64,000 nt of DNA from Candidatus Anaerostipes excrementavium. GTDB taxonomy: Bacteria; Bacillota; Clostridia; Lachnospirales; Lachnospiraceae. The stretch covers positions 62,001-126,000 of the forward strand of contig DXEM01000031.1 of the NCBI GenBank assembly GCA_019114985.1, read 5' to 3'. The number at the start of each line of letters is the position of its first letter. The stretch's first letter is position 1. Of the stretch, positions 53,845 through 63,729 are shown one piece after another. The notes beneath the pieces were generated by a model. That model was not told where the DNA came from, did no database searches, and saw nothing but the letters and a program-made list of their open reading frames with translations. The position numbers and the translations under genes were made by a program.

Positions 53845-54834
53845 ATGGTACGTTTGGCTACGATTGGAACGAATTTCATCACGGATTGGCTGATGGAAGG
53901 TGTTCAGGAATTAGACGACATTCAGCTAGTGGCCGTTTATTCCAGAGATATGGAAAAAGGGAAGACATTTGCGGCAAAATACGGAGTAGAAAAAGTTTAT
54001 GATAATTATGAGGAGATGGCGAAGGATCCTCAGATTGATGCAGTCTATGTGGCGAGTCCTACTTATATGCATTATACCCACTCCATTACCATGATAAATT
54101 ATGGAAAACATGTTCTTTGTGAAAAACCGGTATGTTCAAATCGAGAAGAATTGGATTTGCTGATCGAAGCAGCAAAAGAAAAACAGGTAGTATTTATGGA
54201 AGCAATGAAAAATGTCCATTCACCGGGATTTCAAGCGATCAAGGAAAATCTTTCCAAGATCGGAGATGTGCGCAGGGCGACGATACAATATTGTCAGTAT
54301 TCTTCCAGATACGATAAATTTAAAAATGGTATCATAGAAAATGCATTCAATCCGAAACTTTCCAATGGTGCGCTGATGGATATTGGGTCTTACTGCACCC
54401 ACTTTCTTGCCAGCCTTTTTGGCGCCCCGAAAAAGATCCTGTCAGACAGTATCTTTCTGAAAAACGGCGTGGATGGAGCAGGAAGCATCATTGCATCCTA
54501 TGAAGACAAACAGGCAGAGCTTTTATATTCTAAGATCACAGATTCCCAACTTCCTACCCAGATCCAGGGGGAGAAAGGCTGTATGATCATCGAAGAATGC
54601 CCGATTATCAAAAAGATTACGATCCTGTACCGAAATGGAGAAAAAGAAGAATTGGAATTTGAAGCGAGGGATAATCCAATGATTTTCGAGACAAAAGATT
54701 TCATTCAGCTGATTGAAGAAAAGAACGTAGATCATGAATTCCTCGAATCATCCAGGATCGAAATGGATATTTCAGATGAAGTAAGACAACAAAATGGAAT
54801 CGTATTTCCGGCAGATAAGATTAGAGAGCAGTAG
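53845..54834 (+). CDS. Gfo/Idh/MocA family oxidoreductase
   Basis: A 329-residue NAD(P)-dependent oxidoreductase. The N-terminal nucleotide fold (residues 1-120) shows ATIGTNFITDW, AVYSRDMEKGKTFA and the active-site region HVLCEKPVCSN with the conserved EKP lysine; the C-terminal substrate domain has GALMDIGSYCTHFLASLFG. It resembles sugar or dihydrodiol dehydrogenases, and the substrate is unknown. AAGGAGGG lies before the ATG. It is followed 14 bases later by the cyclophilin gene. Confidence 0.92.
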   Translation: MVRLATIGTNFITDWLMEGVQELDDIQLVAVYSRDMEKGKTFAAKYGVEKVYDNYEEMAKDPQIDAVYVASPTYMHYTHSITMINYGKHVLCEKPVCSNREELDLLIEAAKEKQVVFMEAMKNVHSPGFQAIKENLSKIGDVRRATIQYCQYSSRYDKFKNGIIENAFNPKLSNGALMDIGSYCTHFLASLFGAPKKILSDSIFLKNGVDGAGSIIASYEDKQAELLYSKITDSQLPTQIQGEKGCMIIEECPIIKKITILYRNGEKEELEFEARDNPMIFETKDFIQLIEEKNVDHEFLESSRIEMDISDEVRQQNGIVFPADKIREQ

Positions 54835-54848
54835 GAGGATTGAATAGG

Positions 54849-55616
54849 ATGAAAAAGATAATTTTAGCAGGATGTTTTATTTTTATGATGGCGCTGTGCA
54901 CCGCCTGCAGCTCAGACAGCGGCAGCGATACAAAAGAAAACACATCTTCTGCAGAAGAAAAGAAAGTATTATCAAAATACAAGGTTCCGGAAATAAAAGG
55001 TGCGGATGAGACAGATCAGCTTAGCCAGCCGACAAAAGGGGAAACGATCGCAGTGATGAAGATCAAAGGATTTGGAGAAATCAAATTCAAATTTTTCTTA
55101 AATGATGCGCCGTTGGCGGTGAAGAACTTTGTGACTCTGGCGGATAACGGCTATTTTGACGGACAGAACTTCCATCGAATCATTGATGATTTCATGATTC
55201 AGGGAGGAGATCCGACCGGAACCGGAACCGGAGGAGAAAGCATTTGGGGCGAAGAATTTGAAAATGAAATTACAAGTGATTTGCTTCCGCTGCGAGGTGC
55301 TCTCTGCATGGCGAACTCCGGACCGGATACCAATGGAAGCCAATTTTTCATTGTACAGGCAAAACCGGATGCAGCGAAAGAAATTTTAGACTCCGGTGCG
55401 GTCAATCTCACAGACGAACAGCAAAAATTGTTTGAAGAACAAGGCGGAGATCCATCTTTGACTGGAAGTTATACAGTTTTCGGTCAGATCATTGAAGGAT
55501 ATGATGTCCTGGATCAGGTCGCAGGAGTGGAAACAGAGGATAACGGAAGCGGAGAACAGAGCAAGCCGGTTGAAAATGTAACGATTGAAAAAGTAACGAT
55601 CGAGAAAGCAAAATAG
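54849..55616 (+). CDS. Cyclophilin-type peptidyl-prolyl isomerase lipoprotein
   Basis: A 255-residue secreted protein-folding helper. The signal KKIILAGCFIFMMALCTAC ends at a lipobox Cys near residue 20, followed by a Ser/Asp-rich linker. The cyclophilin domain (about residues 60-250) shows FHRIIDDFMIQGGDPTGTG, LRGALCMANSGPDTNGSQFFI and TVFGQIIEGYDVLDQVA; the active-site Arg and the QFF element are present. AGGAGG 10 bases upstream favours the ATG at 54849 over TTG 54840. Confidence 0.94.
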   Translation: MKKIILAGCFIFMMALCTACSSDSGSDTKENTSSAEEKKVLSKYKVPEIKGADETDQLSQPTKGETIAVMKIKGFGEIKFKFFLNDAPLAVKNFVTLADNGYFDGQNFHRIIDDFMIQGGDPTGTGTGGESIWGEEFENEITSDLLPLRGALCMANSGPDTNGSQFFIVQAKPDAAKEILDSGAVNLTDEQQKLFEEQGGDPSLTGSYTVFGQIIEGYDVLDQVAGVETEDNGSGEQSKPVENVTIEKVTIEKAK

Positions 55617-55625
55617 GAATTTGCT

Positions 55626-57020
55626 ATGCTGATGGTAGAGATAGACCCAGACAAAAAGAAACCGCTTTATGAGCAGATTTATGAAGAAATTAAAAGGCAG
55701 ATCCAGGTGGGAACTTTGCCGGAAAAGACCAAGCTTCCATCTGCCAGGGCCCTTGCAAAGCGCCTGGAAATCAGCAGAAATACCGTGGATCTTGCTTATG
55801 GACAATTGACGGCAGAGGGTTATATTGAATCCCGGCCCAGGAGCGGCTACTATGTGTGTATGGTGGAAGATCTGGCGGCTTTGGATATTCAAGTTGAGAC
55901 AGAGGAGATCGATCCGGAACCGAAAAAAGAAGAAATGCCTTATGATTTTTCGCCGTCCGGCACAGAGATGGAACAATTTCCGTATCAGGTGTGGAGAAAA
56001 CTCTTAAAAGAGGTCATGATCAATGATAACAGTGAATTGTTCCAAAAGGGGGATGCACAGGGGGATCTGGGCCTCCGGAAAGCGATTATGTACTATCTAA
56101 GGCAGTCGAGAGGTGTAAAAGTCCATTGTGATCAGATTATTCTTGGAGCCGGAATGGAGAATCTCCTTTTCCTTCTGCGTCAGACCTTTGGGACAAAACA
56201 GATCGTAGGAGTGGAAAATCCAGTGTATACCAATGCTTACGGAATATTAAAAGAGTTAGGCTTTGGTGTCCGTCCGATCTCCATGGATCAAAATGGTATG
56301 AAGATTGATAATCTTAGGAAATCGGATGCAGATCTGGCGTATGTGACCCCTGCCCACCAGTATCCAACGGGGATTGTGATGCCGGCGGGAAGGCGGGGAC
56401 AGCTGCTTCGCTGGGCAAAAGAAAAAGAAGGGCGATACATTATCGAAGACGATTACGACAGTGAATTCCGATACTATGGAAAGCCGATTCCGGCGCTTCA
56501 AGGTACGGATCATCATGAGAAAGTCATCTATATCGGTACCTTTTCCAGAGTCATAGCTCCGGCAATCCGTGTCAGCTATATGGTACTGCCGCCGAAACTG
56601 CTGGTGAAATATCGAGAAAATGTGACAGCATTTTCATGTTCTGTTTCCAGGATCGATCAGGCAGTTCTTACTTTGTTTTTGTCAGAAGGACATTTTGAAC
56701 GGCACCTGAATCGGATGCGGAATATTTACAAGGAAAAGCATGATCTGCTTCTTCACTGTATCCGTCAGTTTATGAATGGAGCGGATATTTCCGGTCAGGG
56801 AGCCGGTGTTCATGTGATGATTGATTTTCATATTAGGCAAAACGAACAATTCGAGCGGGAACTCAGGAAACAGGGAGTTGTAATTTATCCGCTTTCGTTT
56901 TATTATATGGAAGGTAAGCCGAAAGAAGAAAAATATATATTAGGCTTTACCAGAATGAAGAAAAAAGATATGATAGAAGGAACGAGGATCATAGGAAACG
57001 TACTTTCTACGATAAAATGA
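55626..57020 (+). CDS. MocR-family (GntR-aminotransferase) regulator lacking the PLP lysine
   Basis: A 464-residue fusion of a GntR winged helix (residues 10-78, with LPSARALAKRLEISRNTVDLAY across it) and a fold-type I aminotransferase-like domain. PLP-pocket elements are kept: ENPVY (197-201), TPAHQYPTG (241-249) and EDDYDSE (274-280). At the lysine position the sequence is YIGTFSRVIAP, so residue 308 is Arg (codon AGA at 56547) where GabR and PdxR have Lys. It should not form the usual PLP aldimine. No pdxST or gab genes adjoin; targets unknown. Confidence 0.88.
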   Translation: MLMVEIDPDKKKPLYEQIYEEIKRQIQVGTLPEKTKLPSARALAKRLEISRNTVDLAYGQLTAEGYIESRPRSGYYVCMVEDLAALDIQVETEEIDPEPKKEEMPYDFSPSGTEMEQFPYQVWRKLLKEVMINDNSELFQKGDAQGDLGLRKAIMYYLRQSRGVKVHCDQIILGAGMENLLFLLRQTFGTKQIVGVENPVYTNAYGILKELGFGVRPISMDQNGMKIDNLRKSDADLAYVTPAHQYPTGIVMPAGRRGQLLRWAKEKEGRYIIEDDYDSEFRYYGKPIPALQGTDHHEKVIYIGTFSRVIAPAIRVSYMVLPPKLLVKYRENVTAFSCSVSRIDQAVLTLFLSEGHFERHLNRMRNIYKEKHDLLLHCIRQFMNGADISGQGAGVHVMIDFHIRQNEQFERELRKQGVVIYPLSFYYMEGKPKEEKYILGFTRMKKKDMIEGTRIIGNVLSTIK

Positions 57021-57037
57021 GAAATGAGGGACACAGT

Positions 57038-58423
57038 ATGTCAGAAGAAAAAAACAATCATGAGATTGAGGAAGTAAAACAGGAAGATGATAACAGAGAA
57101 GTAGAACATTACTGCTATCTCTGCCATCGTCCGGAATCAATGACTGGAAAGATGCTGACGCTGCCAAACGACATTCATATTTGTACAGATTGTATGCAGA
57201 GAACACTGGATTCCATGGGAAGCGGTCAGTTTGGATTTATTGATGCAAGGAACATGGATTTGGACAATCTGGATATTTCAAAACTTATGGGAGATATGCA
57301 GGGAATGCAGCCAAAGCCTGCTCTGAAGAAGAAAAAGAAAGACAAGAAGGAAAAGACAGAACTAAACCTTAAGGATATTCCGGCTCCTCATAAGATCAAG
57401 GCCATGCTGGATGAATACGTCATTGGTCAGGATTATGCGAAGAAGGTGATGTCCGTTGCTGTCTATAACCATTATAAGAGGGTTGTTACGAATACGATGG
57501 ATGAGATTGAGATCGATAAGTCCAATATGCTGATGATCGGTCCGACAGGAAGCGGTAAGACATATCTGGTAAAGACGTTGGCAAGGCTTTTGCAGGTACC
57601 GCTTGCAATCACAGATGCCACCTCTCTTACAGAGGCAGGATATATCGGAGACGACGTTGAGAGCGTTTTATCAAAATTGCTCCAGGCAGCGGATAATGAT
57701 GTAGATGAGGCAGAGCACGGCATTATTTTCATTGACGAGATTGATAAGATTGCCAAGAAACAGAATACCAACAGCAGAGATGTCAGCGGGGAATCTGTAC
57801 AGCAGGGATTATTGAAACTTTTAGAAGGCGCGGAAGTGGAAGTGCCGGTAGGCGCTACCAGCAAAAATGCGATGGTGCCGTTAACAACGATGAATACAAA
57901 AAATATCCTGTTTATCTGCGGCGGCGCATTTCCGAATCTGGAAGGAATTATTAAGAAACGTTTAATGAAGAGGACGTCCATTGGATTTGGAGCAGATCTT
58001 AAGGATCGTTTCGATCAGGAGAAGAATATCATTGCCAATGTAACCAACGAAGACCTGAGAGAGTATGGAATGATTCCGGAGTTTATCGGAAGACTGCCAA
58101 TGGTGTTTACGCTGGAGGGTCTGACAAAAGATATGTTGGTTCAGATTTTAAAAGAGCCGAAGAATGCGATTTTAAAACAGTATCAGAAGCTGCTGGAGCT
58201 TGATGAGGTGAAACTTGAATTTGATGACGGCGCTTTGGAAGCGATCGCAGAAAAGGCTTTGGAGAAGAAGACCGGGGCAAGGGCGTTAAGAGCCATTATT
58301 GAGAAATTTATGCTGGATATTATGTACGAGATTCCGAAAGACGATACAATCGGAAAAGTCATGATTACCAGAGACTATATCGAGGGACATGGAAGTCCGC
58401 GGATCGAGTTAAGAGACCAGTAA
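57038..58423 (+). CDS. clpX: ATP-dependent Clp protease ATP-binding subunit ClpX
   Basis: A 461-residue AAA+ unfoldase. The N-terminal zinc domain has CYLC and CTDC (within residues 28-55), followed by a Lys-rich linker of about 20 residues, IPAPHKIKAMLDEYVIGQ, Walker A GPTGSGKTYLVKTLA, Walker B IIFIDEIDKIAKK and the C-terminal IEKFMLDIMYEIPKD. The linker makes it longer than the usual 420 or so residues, and the zinc-domain spacing differs a little from E. coli ClpX, a form seen in Clostridia as a second ClpX-like protein. clpP is not adjacent. The ATG at 57038 has GAGGG upstream. Confidence 0.9.
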   Translation: MSEEKNNHEIEEVKQEDDNREVEHYCYLCHRPESMTGKMLTLPNDIHICTDCMQRTLDSMGSGQFGFIDARNMDLDNLDISKLMGDMQGMQPKPALKKKKKDKKEKTELNLKDIPAPHKIKAMLDEYVIGQDYAKKVMSVAVYNHYKRVVTNTMDEIEIDKSNMLMIGPTGSGKTYLVKTLARLLQVPLAITDATSLTEAGYIGDDVESVLSKLLQAADNDVDEAEHGIIFIDEIDKIAKKQNTNSRDVSGESVQQGLLKLLEGAEVEVPVGATSKNAMVPLTTMNTKNILFICGGAFPNLEGIIKKRLMKRTSIGFGADLKDRFDQEKNIIANVTNEDLREYGMIPEFIGRLPMVFTLEGLTKDMLVQILKEPKNAILKQYQKLLELDEVKLEFDDGALEAIAEKALEKKTGARALRAIIEKFMLDIMYEIPKDDTIGKVMITRDYIEGHGSPRIELRDQ

Positions 58424-58427
58424 AAAG

Positions 58428-58468
58428 ATGCAGTTTGTGTCAACATGATGCAGACTGCATTCTTTTTT
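58428..58468 (+). terminator. Intrinsic terminator after clpX
   Basis: ATGCAGT (58428-58434) and ACTGCAT (58454-58460) form a 7-bp stem followed by TCTTTTTT. Confidence 0.75.
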
Positions 58469-58540
58469 GAACAAAAAGCTGTGAAATCCGGTTTGCTCTG
58501 GGAAAATAGGATTCACAGGATTCTATTATATGAAAAGAAT

Positions 58541-58550
58541 ATGCTATAAT
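58541..58550 (+). promoter_or_regulatory. Extended -10 promoter of fbp
   Basis: A-TG-c-TATAAT ends at 58550; the -35 region is weak. The leader to the fbp ATG is about 55 bases. Confidence 0.7.
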
Positions 58551-58613
58551 GGAACACATGATGGAAAAAGGGAGACGAAACCAGGGAACAGACAGGAATA
58601 AGGAGGTCCTAGA

Positions 58614-60569
58614 ATGAATCAAATGAAGTATCTAAAAGAACTGGCGGTACGCTATCCCAACATTGCGTCAGCATCCACAGAGATCATCAACCTGCAGGCA
58701 ATCTTAAATCTTCCGAAAGGAACAGAACATTATGTATCCGATCTGCATGGAGAATATGAAAAATTCAGTCATATCGTGCGGAACGGATCCGGGGCGATAC
58801 GAAGTAAAATCGAGGATCAGTTTGGCAATACGCTGACGAAAGAAGAAAAGAAAAACCTTGCCACAGTCATCTACTATCCGGAGCAGAAAATGGATTTGAT
58901 GGAAGAAACTCTCACAAAAAATGAGATGATCCAGTGGTACCATAAGACTATGATCCGCCTGGTCTATATTGCCAGATTGACCGCAAGCAAGTATACAAGA
59001 TCGAAGGTACGCAAAGCGATGCCCAAAGAATTCTCTTATATTATGGAAGAATTGATGACAGAGCATCGTACAGGCGATAAGAAAAATTATGTAGAACAAA
59101 TTTTGGAGACAATCATTACGACCGGCAGAGTGCGTCAGTTCATCGCGGCAATGGCTCATTTGATTCAAAAACTTTGTATCGATCATTTGCATGTAATAGG
59201 AGATATTTATGACCGAGGCCCGGGTCCGCACCGAATCATGGACTGCATTATGGATTATCACACGGTGGATATCCAATGGGGGAATCATGACGTTTTGTGG
59301 ATGGGAGCAGCTGCCGGACATAAGGCATGTATTGCCAATGTAGTAAGAATCTGTGCCAGATATAATAATCTGGACGTTTTGGAAAATGGCTATGGAATCA
59401 ATCTGATTCCTTTGGCAAGATTTGCGCTGGATGTTTATGGAGATGATCCGTGCGAACTGTTCCATGTATCCGGAGAGGTGCAGAAAGAAGATTTCCGGGA
59501 AGAAGAACTGAACCGGAAAATGCATAAAGCGATCGCGATCATCCAATTTAAGCTGGAGGGAGAGCTGATCAAACGCAGACCTGATTTCCAGATGGAAGAT
59601 CGGCTGCTTTTAGATAAAGTGGATTACGAGAAAGGAACGATTCGGATTGACGGAAAAGAATACCCATTGAAGGACCGGCATTTTCCGACCATCGATCCAA
59701 AGGATCCATATCGGCTGACCAAGGAAGAAGAATATGTGGTGGAACATTTAAAAACTGCATTTAAATACTGCGCCTATTTAAATGAACATGTGAGGTTTTT
59801 ATTTTCCAAAGGAGGCCTCTACAAAGTATACAACGATATGCTGCTGTATCATGGCTGTGTGCCGCTGAATGAAGACGGAAGTTTCCGTGAGGTTGAGATT
59901 CAGGGGTCCTTGTATTCCGGAAAAGAGCTTTATGATGTGCTGGAACACCTGGCAAGGCAAGGATATTATGAGGAAAAAGATGCCCAAATCCGTGCCTATG
60001 GCCAGGATATTATGTGGTTTATTTGGTCAAATGAAAATTCACCGGTATATGGGAAGGATAAAATGGCGACCTACGAACGGTATTTTCTGGAGGATGCATC
60101 GGTCAAAGTAGAGAAGAAAGACTATTATTATCAGCTGTTGGAACATGAAGAAGTCTTGGATCGGATTTTGGAAGAATTCGGCTTAGATCCAAAGGTAGGA
60201 AAAATCGTCAACGGCCATATGCCTGTGGCTGTAAAACGGGGAGAAAGTCCAATTAAATGCAATGGAAAATTGTTTATTATTGATGGGGGATTTTCCAAAG
60301 CATACCAAAAGACAACGGGGATTGCCGGATATACGCTGGTATCCAATTCTTACGGTTTGAAATTAGTTGCTCATGAACCATTTGAGTCCAGGGAAGAAGT
60401 GATTCGGAAAGAAACCGATATTTATTCCGATACGATCGTTATTCGGAAGGTGACCAGGAGAAAGTGTGTAGAGGATACGGATATCGGAAAAGAGATCAAA
60501 GAGAAGATAGAAGATCTGGAGCAGCTTTTGTGGTCCTATCAAAAAGGCCTTTTGACAGAACAAATTTAG
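58614..60569 (+). CDS. fbp: Fructose-1,6-bisphosphatase, class III
   Basis: A 651-residue gluconeogenic enzyme of the Firmicutes-specific class III, unrelated in sequence to classes I and II. It shows phosphoesterase metal motifs YVSDLHGEYEKF, VIGDIYDRGPGPHRIMD and WGNHDVLWMGAAAG, with NGHMPV and DGGFSKAYQKTTGIAGYT near the C-terminus. AAGGAGG 6 bases before the ATG fixes the start. Length matches the family (about 640-670). It appears to be a single-gene unit with its own promoter. Confidence 0.97.
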   Translation: MNQMKYLKELAVRYPNIASASTEIINLQAILNLPKGTEHYVSDLHGEYEKFSHIVRNGSGAIRSKIEDQFGNTLTKEEKKNLATVIYYPEQKMDLMEETLTKNEMIQWYHKTMIRLVYIARLTASKYTRSKVRKAMPKEFSYIMEELMTEHRTGDKKNYVEQILETIITTGRVRQFIAAMAHLIQKLCIDHLHVIGDIYDRGPGPHRIMDCIMDYHTVDIQWGNHDVLWMGAAAGHKACIANVVRICARYNNLDVLENGYGINLIPLARFALDVYGDDPCELFHVSGEVQKEDFREEELNRKMHKAIAIIQFKLEGELIKRRPDFQMEDRLLLDKVDYEKGTIRIDGKEYPLKDRHFPTIDPKDPYRLTKEEEYVVEHLKTAFKYCAYLNEHVRFLFSKGGLYKVYNDMLLYHGCVPLNEDGSFREVEIQGSLYSGKELYDVLEHLARQGYYEEKDAQIRAYGQDIMWFIWSNENSPVYGKDKMATYERYFLEDASVKVEKKDYYYQLLEHEEVLDRILEEFGLDPKVGKIVNGHMPVAVKRGESPIKCNGKLFIIDGGFSKAYQKTTGIAGYTLVSNSYGLKLVAHEPFESREEVIRKETDIYSDTIVIRKVTRRKCVEDTDIGKEIKEKIEDLEQLLWSYQKGLLTEQI

Positions 60570-60629
60570 ATTGAATAATCCTTTTTGCCTCATCATATGT
60601 TCTATCATAGTAAAAAACGAGGTGGAAGC

Positions 60630-62306
60630 ATGGATTGTGTCGGAGCTGCTGCAAACGATGATTATTTTGAATTTATTGCAGAATATAACGGAGTATTAGA
60701 AAGTGTAAAGGAAAGATTCCGAACAGACTGTGTGACACGGATCAACAATCGGTTTTCAATCGCCTACGTGCCGAATCAGGGAAGATCGATATTGGATAAC
60801 GGAACATACCCTTATAATGCGATTCCGCGAATGTACGGCTTGATGGATGAAGCAGTGCTGGAAGATGTTGGAGTTGCACAGGTGCGCAGATCCAACTTGG
60901 ATTTGTATGGAAATGGGGTCATGGTAGGGATCGTTGATACAGGAATCGATTTCCAAAATCAGGTATTTTGGTATGCGGATGGGACCACAAAGATCGAATC
61001 GATCTGGGATCAGACTATCGAAGACGAGAGAAAACAGCCTCTTTTGGGATATGGAACAGAATACTCAAAAGAAGAGATTGAAAAAGCGGTGCAAAGCGAG
61101 CGTCCGTATGAGATGATTCCGTCGGTGGATGAATCGGGGCATGGTACATTTCTTGCGGGATTGATTGCCGGAAATGAAATGTCGGAAGAAGGATTTTCCG
61201 GTATCGCGCCCAATGTTCATTTAGCCGTCGTAAAACTGCGGCAGGCGAAATCTTATCTAAAAGAATATTACTGCATGGATCCGGCTTATGAAGGATATTC
61301 GGAAGCTGATATTATGCTGGGGATAAATTATATTACCAAATTGGCAGAAAGGCTCCAGCTGCCTATGATCATTTATCTGGGACTTGGAACAAGCCAGGCT
61401 TCTCATCTGGGCACAGGACCGTTGGATCAGTATCTGTCCAGTATGGCGCCGCTAAAAGGGATTGGAGTTGTCACAAGCGGCGGAAATGAAGGGCAGGCAA
61501 GGCACCATTATTCGGGAAGCGTGGAAAATGGTTCCAGGAGAGTCGAAGTAAAAGTGGGAAGCCGGGAATATGGCTTTACAATGGAACTTTGGGGAATGGC
61601 GCCAAACGCTTATTATGTCGATATTGAATCACCGTCGGGACAAAAGACCGGAAGAATCGCAGGAGGGCTTAGAGGACAGCGGAAAGTAAGCTTTCTGTTG
61701 GAGCAGACTAATTTGTATGTCGATTACTTTACGGTAGATTCCTCGGCGGGAGCTCCGGGGATTATTATGCGGTTTCTGCACCCGGCGGAGGGAATATGGA
61801 ATATTCATGTCAGTGATGACGGAATGGGAAGCCGGGAATTTGATATGTGGCTGCCGATTACCAATTTTCTGACAGAGGACACTTTTTTTATAGAATCATC
61901 TCCTTACAATACATTGGTTTCCCCCGGAAATACGGATCTTTTAATTGGGGTATCCAATTATAATCAAAATAATGGAAGTATCTATATTGACAGCAGCAGA
62001 GGGTTTCCGCGAAATGCGGTCAAACCGGATTTTGCGGCGCCTGGCGTGGAGGTTCTGGGACCGCTGCCAAGGAACCGATTTGGCAGGAAAACAGGAACCA
62101 GTGTTTCCGGTGCGATTACGGCAGGAATTGCGGCGCTTGTCATGGAGTGGGGATTGGTAAAGGGGAATGATTTGGATGTGAATACAACACGGATCAAAAA
62201 CTATTTGATTCGCGGAGCCAATCGAGAAGATGGAAGGATTTATCCCAACCGGGAATGGGGATACGGTACGGTAGATTTATATGAAACATTTTTAAGAATA
62301 AGATAA
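60630..62306 (+). CDS. Subtilisin-family (S8) serine protease, Csp-like
   Basis: A 558-residue protease with the full catalytic triad: Asp103 in VGIVDTGIDF, His171 in ESGHGTFLAG and Ser491 in KTGTSVSGA. A long insert of about 200 residues between the oxyanion region (TSGGNEG) and Ser fits the jellyroll domain of the clostridial germination proteases CspA, CspB and CspC. There is no signal peptide. GAGGTGG 6 bases upstream sets the ATG at 60630. A role in spore germination is plausible but unproven, since many Lachnospiraceae carry several such paralogues. Confidence 0.88.
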   Translation: MDCVGAAANDDYFEFIAEYNGVLESVKERFRTDCVTRINNRFSIAYVPNQGRSILDNGTYPYNAIPRMYGLMDEAVLEDVGVAQVRRSNLDLYGNGVMVGIVDTGIDFQNQVFWYADGTTKIESIWDQTIEDERKQPLLGYGTEYSKEEIEKAVQSERPYEMIPSVDESGHGTFLAGLIAGNEMSEEGFSGIAPNVHLAVVKLRQAKSYLKEYYCMDPAYEGYSEADIMLGINYITKLAERLQLPMIIYLGLGTSQASHLGTGPLDQYLSSMAPLKGIGVVTSGGNEGQARHHYSGSVENGSRRVEVKVGSREYGFTMELWGMAPNAYYVDIESPSGQKTGRIAGGLRGQRKVSFLLEQTNLYVDYFTVDSSAGAPGIIMRFLHPAEGIWNIHVSDDGMGSREFDMWLPITNFLTEDTFFIESSPYNTLVSPGNTDLLIGVSNYNQNNGSIYIDSSRGFPRNAVKPDFAAPGVEVLGPLPRNRFGRKTGTSVSGAITAGIAALVMEWGLVKGNDLDVNTTRIKNYLIRGANREDGRIYPNREWGYGTVDLYETFLRIR

Positions 62307-62309
62307 GGG

Positions 62310-62350
62310 CAGGGGCTTCCGGAATTATAATCTCCGGAAGCCCCTGTTCT
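62310..62350 (+). terminator. Bidirectional terminator
   Basis: A perfect 14-bp stem, CAGGGGCTTCCGGA (62310-62323) with TCCGGAAGCCCCTG (62333-62346), lies between the protease and the convergent flippase gene; TTCTT follows on the plus strand. Confidence 0.88.
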
Positions 62351-63666
62351 TAAGGTGAGGATGATGAAAGTGTTTTTTTCATATGGCGATAGTTTAAAAG
62401 AACAAGCAGGATCGAACTTGTCATCAGACCAAAAAGATATCCATAGATACCGTGCAGCGGAATGGCGAACAAAATGAAAAGGATCCGTATAACAAGAGAA
62501 ATTCCGTTATGCAAAAATGTTGTCTTTGTTTCGCCAAGACCATTCAGTATGCTGGTCAATGTCCCTGAAATGTATAAGAATGGACATAAAAAGGACAAAA
62601 GGCGGAGATAAATACCGCAGGCGCTGCTCTGAAAAACCAGAGATCCGATCCAAGGACCCAGGGTAAAAAAGCAAAAAAAGGCAGCCAGACCAAGAAGCAT
62701 ACAAAAAAAGAGAGGATACTTGGAAGCTCGGGAAAGCGTTCTTTCATTGCCTTCTGCTTTGGCTGCGGATATTTTCGGCAGAAGCATGGAAGAAAGGGAG
62801 CTGGTTATGGTGGAGGGGAACATGATAAATGGGAGCGCCATGCCGTTTAAAATTCCATATGTTTCAATTGCCAGATGCTGGGTTCCGTAAAATCTTGTAA
62901 GCATCATTGGAATTAAAATACTTTCTGCGCTTTGGAGCAAAGTGACGGATAAAGCATTGCCGGTTAATGGAACGCCCAAAGACAACAACTCTGACAATAA
63001 GGACCGTTTGGAGCGAAAAGCAGATCCAGGCTCTTTCTTTTTAATAAAAAAGAAAATCAAGGTAAAGAATAAAGAAACCATTTCTCCGATAACCATGCCA
63101 AGAACAGCCAGAAGGGCTGCGCTGGGAAGTTTGGAAAAAAATGTTACAGAGATCAGGAAAATACTGGTTACCCTGGTGATCTGTTCAATGCACAAAGAAA
63201 GAGCAGGCAGCTGCGGCTTTCCAAGACTTAGAGAGTAACTGTGAAGACAGGCTTTCAAACCAACGAACGGAAGTACAAGGACTGCGATTTGCAGGCAGGC
63301 AATACAATCCGTTTCTTTGAAAAAAGTCCGGCAGATTTCGTCGGCAAACAAAAAAACGATGATAGAAAAAATAATCGATAAAAAAACCGTAAAACAAAGA
63401 GTCACGGACAGGAGCTTTCTTGCATCCGCTTCTCTGCCTTTGGCATGAAGGGAAGCGGCAATTTTAGACAGAGCTGTCTGGAATCCTTGGAAACACATGG
63501 AAAATCCCACCAGGTAAATGGGGAAAATCATCTGATAAACACCCATCTGATGGGCACCAATCAGACCTGCCAGAAATATTCTATTATAGAACCCGATAAA
63601 GCGGGAAAAAAGGTTCGCTGCAGTGAGTACCAGCGTCCCTTGAATGAACGGGCTTGCCTTTTTCAT
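62350..63666 (-). CDS. SpoVB-like polysaccharide/lipid flippase (MOP superfamily)
   Basis: A 438-residue membrane protein with 12 or more predicted segments. The N-terminus FIQGTLVLTAANLFSRFIGFYNRIFLAGLIGAHQMGVYQM, read in parts, is typical of SpoVB and related flippases that move lipid-linked cell wall or polysaccharide precursors. SpoVB itself acts in spore cortex formation, but members are many and this one is shorter than the usual 510 or so residues. AAGGT lies before the ATG. The gene stands alone, convergent with the protease gene. Confidence 0.82.
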   Translation of the reverse strand: MKKASPFIQGTLVLTAANLFSRFIGFYNRIFLAGLIGAHQMGVYQMIFPIYLVGFSMCFQGFQTALSKIAASLHAKGREADARKLLSVTLCFTVFLSIIFSIIVFLFADEICRTFFKETDCIACLQIAVLVLPFVGLKACLHSYSLSLGKPQLPALSLCIEQITRVTSIFLISVTFFSKLPSAALLAVLGMVIGEMVSLFFTLIFFFIKKKEPGSAFRSKRSLLSELLSLGVPLTGNALSVTLLQSAESILIPMMLTRFYGTQHLAIETYGILNGMALPFIMFPSTITSSLSSMLLPKISAAKAEGNERTLSRASKYPLFFCMLLGLAAFFCFFTLGPWIGSLVFQSSACGIYLRLLSFLCPFLYISGTLTSILNGLGETKTTFLHNGISLVIRILFILFAIPLHGIYGYLFGLMTSSILLVLLNYRHMKKTLSSSSP

Positions 63667-63729
63667 GAAATACCTTCTGTGTTTTTCTTCATTGTATGAA
63701 AAGAAAAAATAAGATATGCCCGATTTCGG

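Noticed and set aside
53405-53882. Minus-strand open frames of 60-104 residues across the hairpin array, two of which share a sequence
   Set aside because: They share sequence only because they read through the two copies of the direct repeat. They have no ribosome binding site and no protein-like composition.
58704-59546. A 280-residue open frame on the minus strand inside fbp
   Set aside because: It lies wholly antisense to a well-supported enzyme gene, lacks a ribosome binding site and reads as a His/Phe/Ile-rich shadow.
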